Origin: Myxococcales bacterium
Lineage (GTDB): Bacteria > Myxococcota > Polyangia > Polyangiales > Polyangiaceae
Direction: 5' to 3'
NCBI GenBank assembly: GCA_003151595.1
Contig: PLXW01000050.1
Span: forward strand, 1-8,061
DNA: 8,061 bases
The notes below the pieces were generated by a model. The model made no database searches. It saw nothing but the letters and a program-made list of their open reading frames with translations, and was not told the DNA's origin. Numbering within the stretch: position 1 is the stretch's first letter; each line of letters begins with the position of its first letter. Positions 1 to 7,615 of this stretch are shown here, one piece after another. The position numbers were made by a program, and so were the translations under genes.

Positions 1-153
1 GACACCCTTCGCGTCGGTGGCGATGCTCGAATAGTTCGCGCTGTTGAAGATCGCGCTCTGCAAGGCCCCCGTTCTCAACAGGGCCTCCGCATGGCGGACT
101 TCTATGGTGGCGTCAGCCACTTCGGCAGCGCCGCGTGAAAGAACTCCAACCAA
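1..153 (-). CDS. PAS-domain sensor histidine kinase, N-terminal fragment (runs off left edge)
   Basis: This is the start of a signal-transduction protein whose remainder lies beyond base 1. The minus-strand frame is open from 171 to 1. It reads a short N-terminal stretch with A-D-A-T-I-E-V-R and then 'SAIFNSANYSSIATDAKGV'. That is the opening of a well-known PAS domain found at the front of many bacterial hybrid sensor kinases, usually continued by a 'IQIFNVGAERMLGY'-type segment. The frame is closed by an in-frame TGA at 172-174 and has no ATG. TTG at 153 and GTG at 120 are the only usable starts, and neither has a convincing ribosome binding site. The gene may therefore begin at a weak codon, or it may have lost its true 5' end to a rearrangement in the non-coding stretch upstream. 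The family call rests on the PAS motif. The kinase part is not visible and is inferred from usual architecture. Confidence 0.7.
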   Translation of the reverse strand, partial: MVGVLSRGAAEVADATIEVRHAEALLRTGALQSAIFNSANYSSIATDAKGV

Positions 154-171
154 GCGGTCTCCAATCTTATT

Positions 172-416
172 TCACGAGCTGCGTGACGGGCGCCGTCATC
201 CGCTCGACCAAACACACGCAATTCTTCAGCCGACGCCATCGCCCGAGAAACAGGCTCGGCGCGCCGTGGCGTTCTTGTGCTCGAGACGGTTCTCAACGCC
301 AAAGCGCCACAGCGGACGCGTTACCTGGCGGCACGTGGCTGCGGGTGACCGTCGCGCGCTTCCTGACGGGCAGCGAGCCGGTGAGCGTGAGCGCCGCGCG
401 GTGAGGGGAGAGGTGC
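172..416. other. Stretch without a recognisable gene
   Basis: This is about 245 bp between the 5' end of the PAS kinase fragment and the 3' end of the kinase gene. Several short frames are open on both strands, but none has a ribosome binding site, consistent high third-position G+C and a recognisable motif together. One minus-strand frame reads 'AEELRVFGRADDGARHAA', which could be degraded coding sequence. I see no tRNA, no convincing terminator and no insertion-sequence ends. Confidence 0.5.
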
Positions 417-2120
417 TCAGGCCCACTGGATCCGCATCGAGCGGACCCCTGGTCTCACGTTCCGCGGGGACGTCGTCACGTACGTCCGTGTGCAGAAGAG
501 ATCGAGCATTCCCATGATCTGCCCCCGGAGCGCGTTGCAGAAGTAGGGCACGTCGACCAGCGGAAGCCCGGTGATGTCCAGGCGAGCCTCCTTCGGGCCG
601 AGGTTCCAGATCGCGATCGCGCTCCCGTCGAAGAGACGCGGCCACAGCCGCGGGACCGAAGGAAAGACCGACCACGGCGTCGCGCCGACCTCCTTCGAGA
701 GGTAGACGATCGTACCGAACAGAGTCCCTCGGACCTGAGCGCCGACGGTGCGGCCGATGTCGACCTGCTCGTCGCTCTCGAGGCCGAGGGCTTCGCACGC
801 CTGGTAGTGCGCGATCGCCGAGTCGACCGCGACCCACGAGCCCGCCACAGCGGCGATGATCGGCGCATGGTGCTCCTGCGGCAGCGCGCGCAGGTAGGCC
901 TCGGCGCGCCCCATCTTCTGCACCATGCGGTACGACGCCACGAGAAGCGTGCTGCGCACGCGGCGAAGCGGCAGGTGGGGGCGGGAGCTCTCGCAGGCCG
1001 GCTGCGCCGCGCCTTCGCCCGGCGGAGCGTGACCCGGCCGCGCCGCTCGTTCGAAGCCGGCCAGCCGGGGGAGTGGCTCCGACGTCACCGCCTTCTTCGC
1101 CGTCATCGTCATCGTCATCGTCGCCGCCGCCAGCGCCGGCGCCGGCCTCGGGACCTCGGCTCCTTGGCCCGTCTCGATCTGCGCCACGCGCGTCGCACGC
1201 TCGCGGAGGAGGTCGCCGACGAGCGACTGGACCCAGCGACCCACGTCGTCCGCGGGCGCGGGCGCGACGACCGCGCGAAGGGCGGAAGCCATGTCGCGAC
1301 AGGAAGCGAAGCGCTCCTCGGGTTTCCGAGACAGGCTGCGCAGGACGACGGCGTCGAGGTCCGGCGAGAGGTCGGGGGAATGGCGACTCGGGGGCAAGAT
1401 CACCCCCTCGAGAACGCGAGCGACGACGGCTCCCTCGCTCGAGGCCTCGAACAGCCGCGTCCCGGTCAAGAGCTCCCAGAGGACGATGCCCGCGGAGAAC
1501 GCGTCGGTCCGCGGATCGAGCGGCATGTTCAGGAATTGCTCGGGCGCCATGTAGCGCAGCTTTCCCTTGATCCGCCCGTCGGTCGTGGTCTGCAGGCGCG
1601 TCGCGGCCTTCGCGATCCCGAAGTCGGCCACGCGCGCGTTCCCATCGCCTCCGACGAGGATGTTCTGCGGCGAGATATCCCTGTGGACGATGGAGAGCGG
1701 ATCGCCCTTCTCGCTCTTTGCATCGTGGATGGCGTGAAGCCCACTGAGCACGTCGATCGTGATCGCGACGGCCACGGCGACCGGGATCTTGGTATCCGCG
1801 CTCCTGGCCGCGTCTGCGAGCGCGGCGAGAGAGGTGCCGTGGACGTAGTCCATGACGAGCAGAAGCTCTCCGTCGTGGTCGAGCACGTCCAGCGTCGCGA
1901 CGACGTTCGGGTGGTGCACGCGCGCGCTGAGGCGGGCTTCGTCCATGAACGCGGCGAGAGCGGCCGGCAAGGACGCGAGGTGAGGATGAAGTCGCTTGAT
2001 GGCGACGAGCCGGGAGAATCCACCGCTCCCCAGCGCCAGTCCGAGGTGGACGGCCCCCATTCCCCCGGACGCGATCTCATCGTGCATCACGTACCGCCCG
2101 ATGCGCATCACGAGCGACAT
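417..2120 (-). CDS. Ser/Thr protein kinase fused to a C-terminal DUF2378-like domain
   Basis: This is a 567-residue cytoplasmic eukaryotic-type Ser/Thr kinase. The kinase domain spans roughly residues 8-285. It has a glycine loop SGGMGAV (18-24), the ATP-binding lysine in VAIK (K42), catalytic HRD (146-148), DFG (167-169), activation-loop threonines TTT (178-180) and APE (192-194), so every key catalytic residue is present and it is an RD-type kinase. A Pro/Ala-rich linker follows (about 320-387), including a Thr-Met repeat at 334-340. The C-terminal domain of ~180 residues (388-567) has GATPW, LW.R.F.GSA, GPKEAR and PYF motifs and ends MRIQWA. The same domain forms the separate protein encoded at 5055-5696. 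Its size, GP motif and final 'R-I-x-W' resemble DUF2378/TIGR02265, but membership is inferred. There is no transmembrane segment. The start at 2120 was chosen because the kinase fold begins at once; ATG 2108 is an alternative. The frame stays open to 2837, but that part is antisense to the activator gene. The gene is divergent from the sigma54 activator, which is a plausible substrate. Confidence 0.9.
   Translation of the reverse strand: MSLVMRIGRYVMHDEIASGGMGAVHLGLALGSGGFSRLVAIKRLHPHLASLPAALAAFMDEARLSARVHHPNVVATLDVLDHDGELLLVMDYVHGTSLAALADAARSADTKIPVAVAVAITIDVLSGLHAIHDAKSEKGDPLSIVHRDISPQNILVGGDGNARVADFGIAKAATRLQTTTDGRIKGKLRYMAPEQFLNMPLDPRTDAFSAGIVLWELLTGTRLFEASSEGAVVARVLEGVILPPSRHSPDLSPDLDAVVLRSLSRKPEERFASCRDMASALRAVVAPAPADDVGRWVQSLVGDLLRERATRVAQIETGQGAEVPRPAPALAAATMTMTMTAKKAVTSEPLPRLAGFERAARPGHAPPGEGAAQPACESSRPHLPLRRVRSTLLVASYRMVQKMGRAEAYLRALPQEHHAPIIAAVAGSWVAVDSAIAHYQACEALGLESDEQVDIGRTVGAQVRGTLFGTIVYLSKEVGATPWSVFPSVPRLWPRLFDGSAIAIWNLGPKEARLDITGLPLVDVPYFCNALRGQIMGMLDLFCTRTYVTTSPRNVRPGVRSMRIQWA
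1101..1122. repeat. CGTCAT hexanucleotide microsatellite inside the kinase linker
   Basis: Three and two-thirds copies of CGTCAT (plus strand) encode alternating Thr-Met on the minus strand, in the disordered-looking linker between the kinase domain and the C-terminal domain. A change of one whole unit alters the linker by two residues without breaking the frame, so this is a potential site of length variation between strains. Confidence 0.8.
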
Positions 2121-2199
2121 CGTACCATGTCCGTTCCACGCGGCTCCCGGCGGCGCTTCACGCTTGTTGCTCTCCCGGGCCCGTGCGACGAGGGAGCGC
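2121..2199. promoter_or_regulatory. Divergent intergenic region between kinase and sigma54 activator
   Basis: These 79 bp separate two outward-facing genes and must hold both start regions unless one gene starts further in. I find no -24/-12 sigma54 promoter with the required GG-N10-GC spacing, and no clear -35/-10 pair. On the plus side GAGGGAG lies just before GTG 2200. On the minus side GGAACGG lies about 12 bases before ATG 2120. The role is assigned from position only. Confidence 0.45.
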
Positions 2200-3537
<1,338 letters not shown>

Positions 3538-3549
3538 CGCCCCCGGTTG

Positions 3550-4899
3550 CTAGGTGCCGGAGGGGCTCGTGCCCCCCTTCATGCCGAGGTCCAGGGCGCC
3601 GGTGCCGGCGTTCCCCGCCTTCCAGAGGGTCCCGGTGTTCGCCTGGAACGTCGCCTGGAAGCCGCCGCCGCGGAGCGCGGCGATGCTCGGGCTCGTCCCC
3701 GGCATCATGCCGAGCGCCCAGTCCTTGTTCCCTGCGTCACCGACGGTCCAGAGGCTCGTGGTGTTCGCCTCGAACGCGACCTCGAAGCCGCCGCTCGCCA
3801 ACGCGGCGATGCTCGGGCTCGTCCCCGACATCATGCCGAGCGCCCAGTCCTTGTTGCCCGCGTCACCGACGGTCCAGAGGCTCGTGGTGTTCGCCTCGAA
3901 CGCGACCTCGAAGCCCCCATTCGCGAGGCCGGCGATGCTTGGGCTCGTCCCCGACATCATGCCGAGGCCCCAGTCTCGATTCCCCGCGTCCCCGACCGTC
4001 CACAGGTTTCCCGTGTTGGCCTGGAACGCGACCTCGAAGCCGCCATTCGTCAGCCCGGTGATGCTCGGGCTCGTCCCCGGCATCATCCCGAGACTCCAGT
4101 CCCTGTTCCCGGCCGTCCCCACCGTCCAGAGCGCCGTCGTATTCGCCTGGAACGCGACCTCGTATCCCCCCTTCGACAACGCGGCGATGCTCGGGCTCGT
4201 CCCGTCTCGCATCCCAAGCCCCCAGTTGGTCGTGTCCGCGGAGCCCGTCGTCCACAGTGAACCCGTGTTCGCCTGGAACGCCGTCTCCACCACTTCCGGC
4301 GGGAGAGCCGGCGGCGGGGGCGGAGCCGAGGTGAGGGCGTTGCGGCGGATGGGATGGTAAGGACGCGAGTCGCCGTTGAAGTAGAGGGTGTTGCCGCTCC
4401 GCGAAAACCCCTGGACCTGCTCGCGCGCGACCTGGTTGCAGTCCCACTCTTCGAGGATGTCGGCGGCCGACGAGCCGGAGAAACTCGAGAAGAGCTTGAT
4501 GTGCCCGTCGGTCACTACGGCGTCGCCGGCCTGGAGGCTGTCGATCGCGATCGTGGTCCAGCCGTTGCTGCCGCTTCGGTCGCTGACGAAGGTCGCCGTG
4601 TCGGGGTCGTCCATGATCTGCCAGGCCCAGGAGACGAAGCCGGAGCAGTCGCTCCGGAAGCTGTCCCACGCGGCGGCGGGGCGCTGGCAGATGCCGCCGC
4701 AGATGACGTCGGCGCCCCCGCGAACCCCGCCGCAGTAGGGGACGGCGTCGGCCACCCACTCGCGCGCGCGGGCCATGATGTCGCTGGACGTGACGGCTTG
4801 GCCCGTGGAGCCGGTTGCTTCGTTGGGCGGCGCGCTCGAGCACGCCGGCAGGAGTGGGACTGCGAAGAGGGTACCCAGGAGGAGACGTTGGAATCGCAT
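3550..4899 (-). CDS. Lipoprotein with NlpC/P60-like domain and six 42-residue repeats
   Basis: This is a 449-residue exported protein, probably acting on cell-wall material at the envelope or outside the cell. Residues 1-20 are a lipoprotein signal (MRFQRLLLGT then a hydrophobic stretch and LPAC, with C20 as lipidation site). Residues about 38-190 look like an NlpC/P60-type cysteine peptidase. The nucleophile is in SDCSGFVSWAW (C85) and the histidine in GDAVVTDGHIKLF (H133), which is the usual order and spacing. Further cysteines (C56, C67, C71, C154) suggest disulfides. A Pro-rich hinge (193-200) leads to six repeats starting at residues 207, 249, 291, 333, 375 and 417. The last is short and diverged. 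The repeats resemble those of bacterial lectin-like beta-propellers, so sugar or surface binding is likely but inferred. The ATG at 4899 is fixed by the signal peptide; no clear ribosome binding site precedes it. Enzymatic activity is not proven; the domain could serve only for binding. Confidence 0.88.
   Translation of the reverse strand: MRFQRLLLGTLFAVPLLPACSSAPPNEATGSTGQAVTSSDIMARAREWVADAVPYCGGVRGGADVICGGICQRPAAAWDSFRSDCSGFVSWAWQIMDDPDTATFVSDRSGSNGWTTIAIDSLQAGDAVVTDGHIKLFSSFSGSSAADILEEWDCNQVAREQVQGFSRSGNTLYFNGDSRPYHPIRRNALTSAPPPPPALPPEVVETAFQANTGSLWTTGSADTTNWGLGMRDGTSPSIAALSKGGYEVAFQANTTALWTVGTAGNRDWSLGMMPGTSPSITGLTNGGFEVAFQANTGNLWTVGDAGNRDWGLGMMSGTSPSIAGLANGGFEVAFEANTTSLWTVGDAGNKDWALGMMSGTSPSIAALASGGFEVAFEANTTSLWTVGDAGNKDWALGMMPGTSPSIAALRGGGFQATFQANTGTLWKAGNAGTGALDLGMKGGTSPSGT
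3553..4281 (-). repeat. Six tandem 126-bp (42-residue) coding repeats
   Basis: The repeats have an exact 126-bp period with consensus AFQANTxxLWTVGxAGNxDW, then xLGMMxGTSPSIAxLxxGG and FEV. Units 4 (3778-3903) and 5 (3652-3777) are almost identical in DNA: in the part I compared, from the GATGCTCGGGCTCGT region to GACCTCGAAG, I see three differences. The outer units differ much more, so units 4 and 5 look like a recent duplication or gene conversion. Unit 1 reads TTGSADTTNW in place of TVGxAGNxDW. Unit 6 is truncated at the stop codon and has lost the DW aromatic. Confidence 0.9.
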
Positions 4900-5054
4900 G
4901 AAGAGGGCCTAAGCGATTCGCGTTCCAGTCGGCGCACCGGCCCGATCGCCGGGAATGTCCGGGGCTGCCGCGCGCAGGTGTCAACTCGCCGTTTACTCCG
5001 ACCGGTCGACGCGCCGTCGCGTGCCAGCGCCGCGAGACGATGGCCGCGCTGGGC

Positions 5055-5696
5055 TCACACCCACGCGATGCGGAACGCGAGCATCGTCGCCGTGCAGAGG
5101 CGGGGCACGTCGCGGACGTAGGCCTTCGTCGACACCAGGCTCGTCATGCTCTGGAGAATCCCGCAGCAGCCGTGGCGGAAGTAGGGGATCTTCGCGCAGG
5201 GGTTGTTCACGATCTCGCAGCGGGCCTCCTTCGGGCCCATCTTCACGATCCCGACGGCGCTGCCGGCGAACACGCGCGACCAGAGGCGCTGGCTCTGCGC
5301 GAGGATCGTCCACGGCGTTGCGCCCGAGCCTTCGGCGAGGCGCACGAGGATCGAGGCGATCGAACCCTGGGTGAAGGCCGACACGAGCCGCCCGGTCGCG
5401 AGCACTTCGTCGAGAGGGAGGGCGAGCGCCTCGCACGCGGCGTAGTGGATGAGCGCAAACTCGATGGGGAGCCAGGCCGTCGTGAACGTCTCGAGCAGCT
5501 CGCAGCGAGCTTCCTTCGGGACGAGCTGCTCGTAGCGGGGAAAGTGGCCTCGCGTGCGGAGCGCGCGCTGCGACGAGTGGAGGAGGGTCGTCTTGAAGTG
5601 GGTCGCGGGCGGGACGGTCTCGCGCGAGGGCTCGAAGGCGACGAGGATCTCTTCGGTGGGCATGCTTGGAACCGGCTCGTGACGCGGCTCAGACAC
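5055..5696 (-). CDS. Stand-alone DUF2378-like protein, paralogue of the kinase C-terminal domain
   Basis: This is a 213-residue soluble protein of unknown function. Residues about 31-213 align along their whole length with residues 388-567 of the kinase at 417-2120. The shared positions include ACEAL, GATPW (125-129), LWSRVFAGSA, GPKEAR (154-159), PYF (171-173) and the closing FRIAWV. The general layout resembles the myxobacterial DUF2378/TIGR02265 group, possibly a ligand-binding or protein-interaction fold; this is inference. Cysteines are frequent (C65, C88, C160, C167, C177, C178, C201). GTG 5696 gives the longest product. ATG 5663 would remove 11 poorly conserved residues and is equally possible, since neither has a strong ribosome binding site. 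The gene has the same orientation as the lipoprotein gene 155 bp downstream. Shared transcription is possible but not shown. Nothing in the protein indicates secretion. Confidence 0.85.
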   Translation of the reverse strand: MSEPRHEPVPSMPTEEILVAFEPSRETVPPATHFKTTLLHSSQRALRTRGHFPRYEQLVPKEARCELLETFTTAWLPIEFALIHYAACEALALPLDEVLATGRLVSAFTQGSIASILVRLAEGSGATPWTILAQSQRLWSRVFAGSAVGIVKMGPKEARCEIVNNPCAKIPYFRHGCCGILQSMTSLVSTKAYVRDVPRLCTATMLAFRIAWV

Positions 5697-5783
5697 TGAG
5701 TCCGTACCAGACTACGCTTCTCGAGGCCCGACGCGGCTCCGGTGGAGCCGCCAATATGGTCGCCAGGTTTCGCGAGGCGGGCA

Positions 5784-6131
5784 TCACGCTCGTCGTGATC
5801 GTCGCGACGGGGTAAACGGTGGGATCGATGATCCCGTGGGTACTCCGTCGCTTCGGCGTCGACCCGGCGACGAGCTCGACGGCTCTGGCCGATCGGGCCC
5901 ACGCGCCGGGCCACCGCGGAGCGCGAGTGCCTCCGTAGGGGCGCAGTGCGCGATCACCCAGCGTTCGGCCGATGCCGGATCCGTGACCGTCGCGGGATCG
6001 GTCGGGCTCGGGAGCGGGACATGGAGAGCGAAGCGCTTCGCGACGAGCTCGCGCGCGAGCTCCGGACGCCCGTGCCACACTGCGATCCATTGAGCCCAGA
6101 GACGAATGCCCGTTCCGTAGATGTCTTTCAT
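5784..6131 (-). pseudogene. SnoaL/NTF2-like fragment, probably decayed
   Basis: The frame starts at ATG 6131, 36 bp after the stop of the WYL remnant. Its first ~60 residues look like a real protein: LWAQWIAVWHGRPELAREL is typical of the first helix of SnoaL-like NTF2-fold proteins, followed by FALHVPL. SnoaL proteins are small cone-shaped domains used as cyclases, hydrolases or ligand binders. After about residue 65 the frame turns into Arg/Ser/Pro-rich low-quality sequence and stops at 115. The neighbouring minus-strand frame from about 5915 to 5689 then has better third-position G+C and reads ...IIDPTVYPVATITTSVM..., ending near the start of the next gene. A frameshift or a junction near 5930 would explain this. 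Family assignment from one helix is modest evidence, and I do not recognise the tail. Confidence 0.4.
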
Positions 6132-6167
6132 GCCGAGCAGTCTGGCGCGGCCTGTAACGGCGGTATG

Positions 6168-6550
6168 TCAGTAGCCGAAGAGGTCCGGTGCGAGATGCCG
6201 GTCGCGCTGGACGATGTCGTCGAACGAGAAGCCCTCGCGCGGCGCAAAAGTCCCCGCGCGCTTCCAGTCGGAGACACTGTCGACCCGAAACGCGCGCGCG
6301 TCTTTTCGCAGATGGCACCACGGCGTGACGCTCGCGGATGGCCTCGAGCATCGCCGCGCTCGGCGCCGTCGAGTGGACGAACTTCGGCACCGAGATGCGC
6401 GCTTCGAGCTGCGCGATCCGGCGTCGGGCGGCCCGGAGCGCCGCTTGGAGCTTCGCGGTCGCGGTCGCGAGCGCCTCGTGCATGCGCCCTTCGACCGAGG
6501 CCCCCAGCGCGTGCGCGGCGACGGCGAGCGCCTCCGCCGCCGGGCGCCGG
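6168..6550 (-). pseudogene. WYL-domain (YafY-type) transcriptional regulator remnant with internal deletion
   Basis: Two adjacent minus-strand frames together spell the second half of a WYL regulator. From about 6550 to 6325 the frame gives AEALAVAAHALGASVEG, a helical stretch with ATAKLQAALRAARRR, ISVPKFVHSTAP and MLEAIRERH. This matches the region just before the WYL domain. From about 6320 to 6168 a different frame gives WCHLRKDARAFRVDSVSDW, AGTFAPREGFSFDDI and a stop. This is the end of the WYL domain, where intact relatives read like YCHLRKDVRTFRLDRI. The 45-50 residues that should lie between them, carrying the WYL motif and ligand-binding arginines, are absent, so the junction at about 6315-6327 is a deletion and not a mere sequencing slip. 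The N-terminal helix-turn-helix is also missing: the frame runs into an unrelated sequence at about 6550. The product cannot function as a regulator. Confidence 0.72.
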
Positions 6551-7317
6551 ATGCACGAGGTGAAAGACGTCGCCCTGATCCTCCGACTTGTCCTTCCCGG
6601 CGACGAAGAGCGTGAACGCGCAACGCCCCCCTTGGACCGTGGGCCAGATCTTCACGGTCAAGTTCATCCCTCCCGTGAGGTAGTTGGTTGCCGCCACGGT
6701 CGAGTAGAGGATCCTGGGGCGCACGATCGGCCCTCGACGACGTGCAAGGTCCTCTTCAACTCGCCGAGGCACGGTGAGCCGAGGTCGGCGTTGTAGACCG
6801 TCGAGTGAACGTAGAGCTCATAGTCCCGTCGCGGGATCGTGGTTCCGAGAGGGGTCTGCACGAGGTCGATCACGCTGACCGGTTGCTGATCCATGGTGAG
6901 CACTACCGTCGGCCGGAAGTGGAGGTTCAGCGCCTTGTTGGTGATCTCCACCGTCGCCGCACACGCGCGACCTCCGCTGTTGCTCATCCCGACGACGAGA
7001 TGCCTCGTCCGGTCGAGCGTCCACGAGAAGTATTCTCCGTCGCCGTCGAAGCTCCCCGCGCCAGAGATGGTGGGGAGCGGTCCGCCGAGCTGCGCCGCGC
7101 CGATCACCAGCTTCATGCTCACGGTGCCCCCGCACGCGGGGACGGAGTCGTTCGGCTTCTTCGCGCCTCGCGCGACGACTTCATACGTGCCCGGTCGGAT
7201 GTTGGCGATCTGCTTGCCGAAGCTATACGGGAACGTCGTCCCGGCGTTGGAGCCGGTCGCGTACACGGTGCCATCGAGCGGTTTCCTGATCGATGAGTGA
7301 TCGCAGGCAACCAACAC
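6551..7317 (-). pseudogene. Unrecognised Cys-containing exported-type protein, frameshifted and truncated
   Basis: I do not recognise this protein. From GTG 7317 the minus strand reads about 197 residues of beta-rich sequence with Cys62, Cys119 and Cys183, a composition typical of exported beta-sandwich proteins, for example IRPGTYEVVARGAKKP and DGEYFSWTLDRTRHLVVG. Near 6727-6735 the sensible reading changes by one frame to PIVRPRILYSTVAATNYL, GGMNLTVKIWPTVQGG and CAFTLFVAGKDKSEDQGDVF. One missing base would explain this. Near 6550 it runs into the WYL remnant with no stop of its own. The 5' end is odd too. The start reads VLVAC, like the end of a lipoprotein signal, but the hydrophobic part before it is missing and an in-frame TAG lies 60 bp upstream. 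No good ribosome binding site precedes GTG 7317. Both ends therefore look broken. An assembly error could account for the single-base shift but not for the truncated ends. Confidence 0.55.
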
Positions 7318-7321
7318 GAAA

Positions 7322-7351
7322 ACGGAGCTGCGCGATGTTGCGCAGCCCCGT
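7322..7351 (-). terminator. Probable rho-independent terminator of the 19-residue peptide gene
   Basis: On the minus strand ACGGGGCTGCGC pairs with GCGCAGCTCCGT around the six-base loop AACATC. The stem is 12 bp with eleven Watson-Crick pairs and one G-T pair. It is followed at once by TTTTCG. It lies 26 bp after the stop of the small peptide gene (7378) and before GTG 7317, so it would end the peptide transcript. The U-tract is short, so efficiency is uncertain. It could also act as an attenuator for the downstream gene. Confidence 0.55.
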
Positions 7352-7377
7352 CTCGTTCTTCCGTCGTGAATCCGTCG

Positions 7378-7437
7378 CTAGATCTTACAGCTCGGACAGG
7401 AAACGGGGCCGGCCTTGATCTTCGTCCTGATCTTCAT
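7378..7437 (-). CDS. 19-residue Lys-rich peptide with CPSC motif (possible modified-peptide precursor)
   Basis: The frame encodes MKIRTKIKAGPVSCPSCKI and a TAG stop. It is supported by the best ribosome binding site in the window (AAAGGAG, nine bases before ATG), by a short leader-like basic start, and by a terminator-like hairpin directly after the stop. Together these make a complete minimal transcription unit. The start MKIRTKIKAG resembles the first residues of small, often unannotated, myxobacterial peptides of the form MK-I/V-K/R-T-x-I/V-K/R-A-G. That comparison is from memory and should be treated as inference. The C-terminal SCPSCK is a CxxC pair that could bind metal, form a disulfide or be cyclised by modification. 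No modification enzyme, protease or transporter gene is seen in the window. The ATG also lies inside a longer minus-strand frame (to 7617), but the upstream part lacks any protein-like character. Confidence 0.55.
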   Translation of the reverse strand: MKIRTKIKAGPVSCPSCKI

Positions 7438-7446
7438 GGGTCTCTT

Positions 7447-7451
7447 CTCCT
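7447..7451 (-). promoter_or_regulatory. Strong Shine-Dalgarno site of the 19-residue peptide
   Basis: AGGAG, within AAAGGAGA on the minus strand, has nine bases between it and ATG 7437. Most other starts in this window lack a comparable site, and this one decides the start of the small gene against the longer in-frame reading. Confidence 0.65.
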
Positions 7452-7615
7452 TTCGAGCACACCACGTAGTCCATCTCGCCGATCTCGTCGAGGAGCGGGC
7501 TCCCGCCGCCGGCAGCTTCGAATCCCCGGAGGGTGCGCCTCCATCACGGATCTCCACGCTCACGTTGCGCCCCCGCCCCGAAGGCGCGAGGATCACACTC
7601 GAGGGGGTGATGGCC

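Noticed and set aside
322..345. TGGCGGCACGTGGCTGC as a sigma54 promoter
   Set aside because: The GG and GC elements are not separated by the required ten bases; other TGGCA occurrences in the window fail the same test.
3562..3575. GGGGC-TCGT-GCCCC hairpin near the convergent gene ends
   Set aside because: Lies inside the last codons of the lipoprotein gene, has a five-base perfect stem and no T-tract; too weak to call a terminator.
4354..5121. Plus-strand frame of 255 codons across the lipoprotein start
   Set aside because: Antisense to the signal peptide and peptidase-like domain; Val/Ala/Gly/Arg-rich with no motif.
7385..7490. Minus-strand frame reading SPLLDEIGEMDYVVCSKGEE with stop at 7385, overlapping the peptide gene
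   Set aside because: Looks protein-like but is closed upstream by a TGA, and its only ATG has no spaced ribosome binding site; the other frame has a strong site and a complete gene layout. It remains possible as a remnant.
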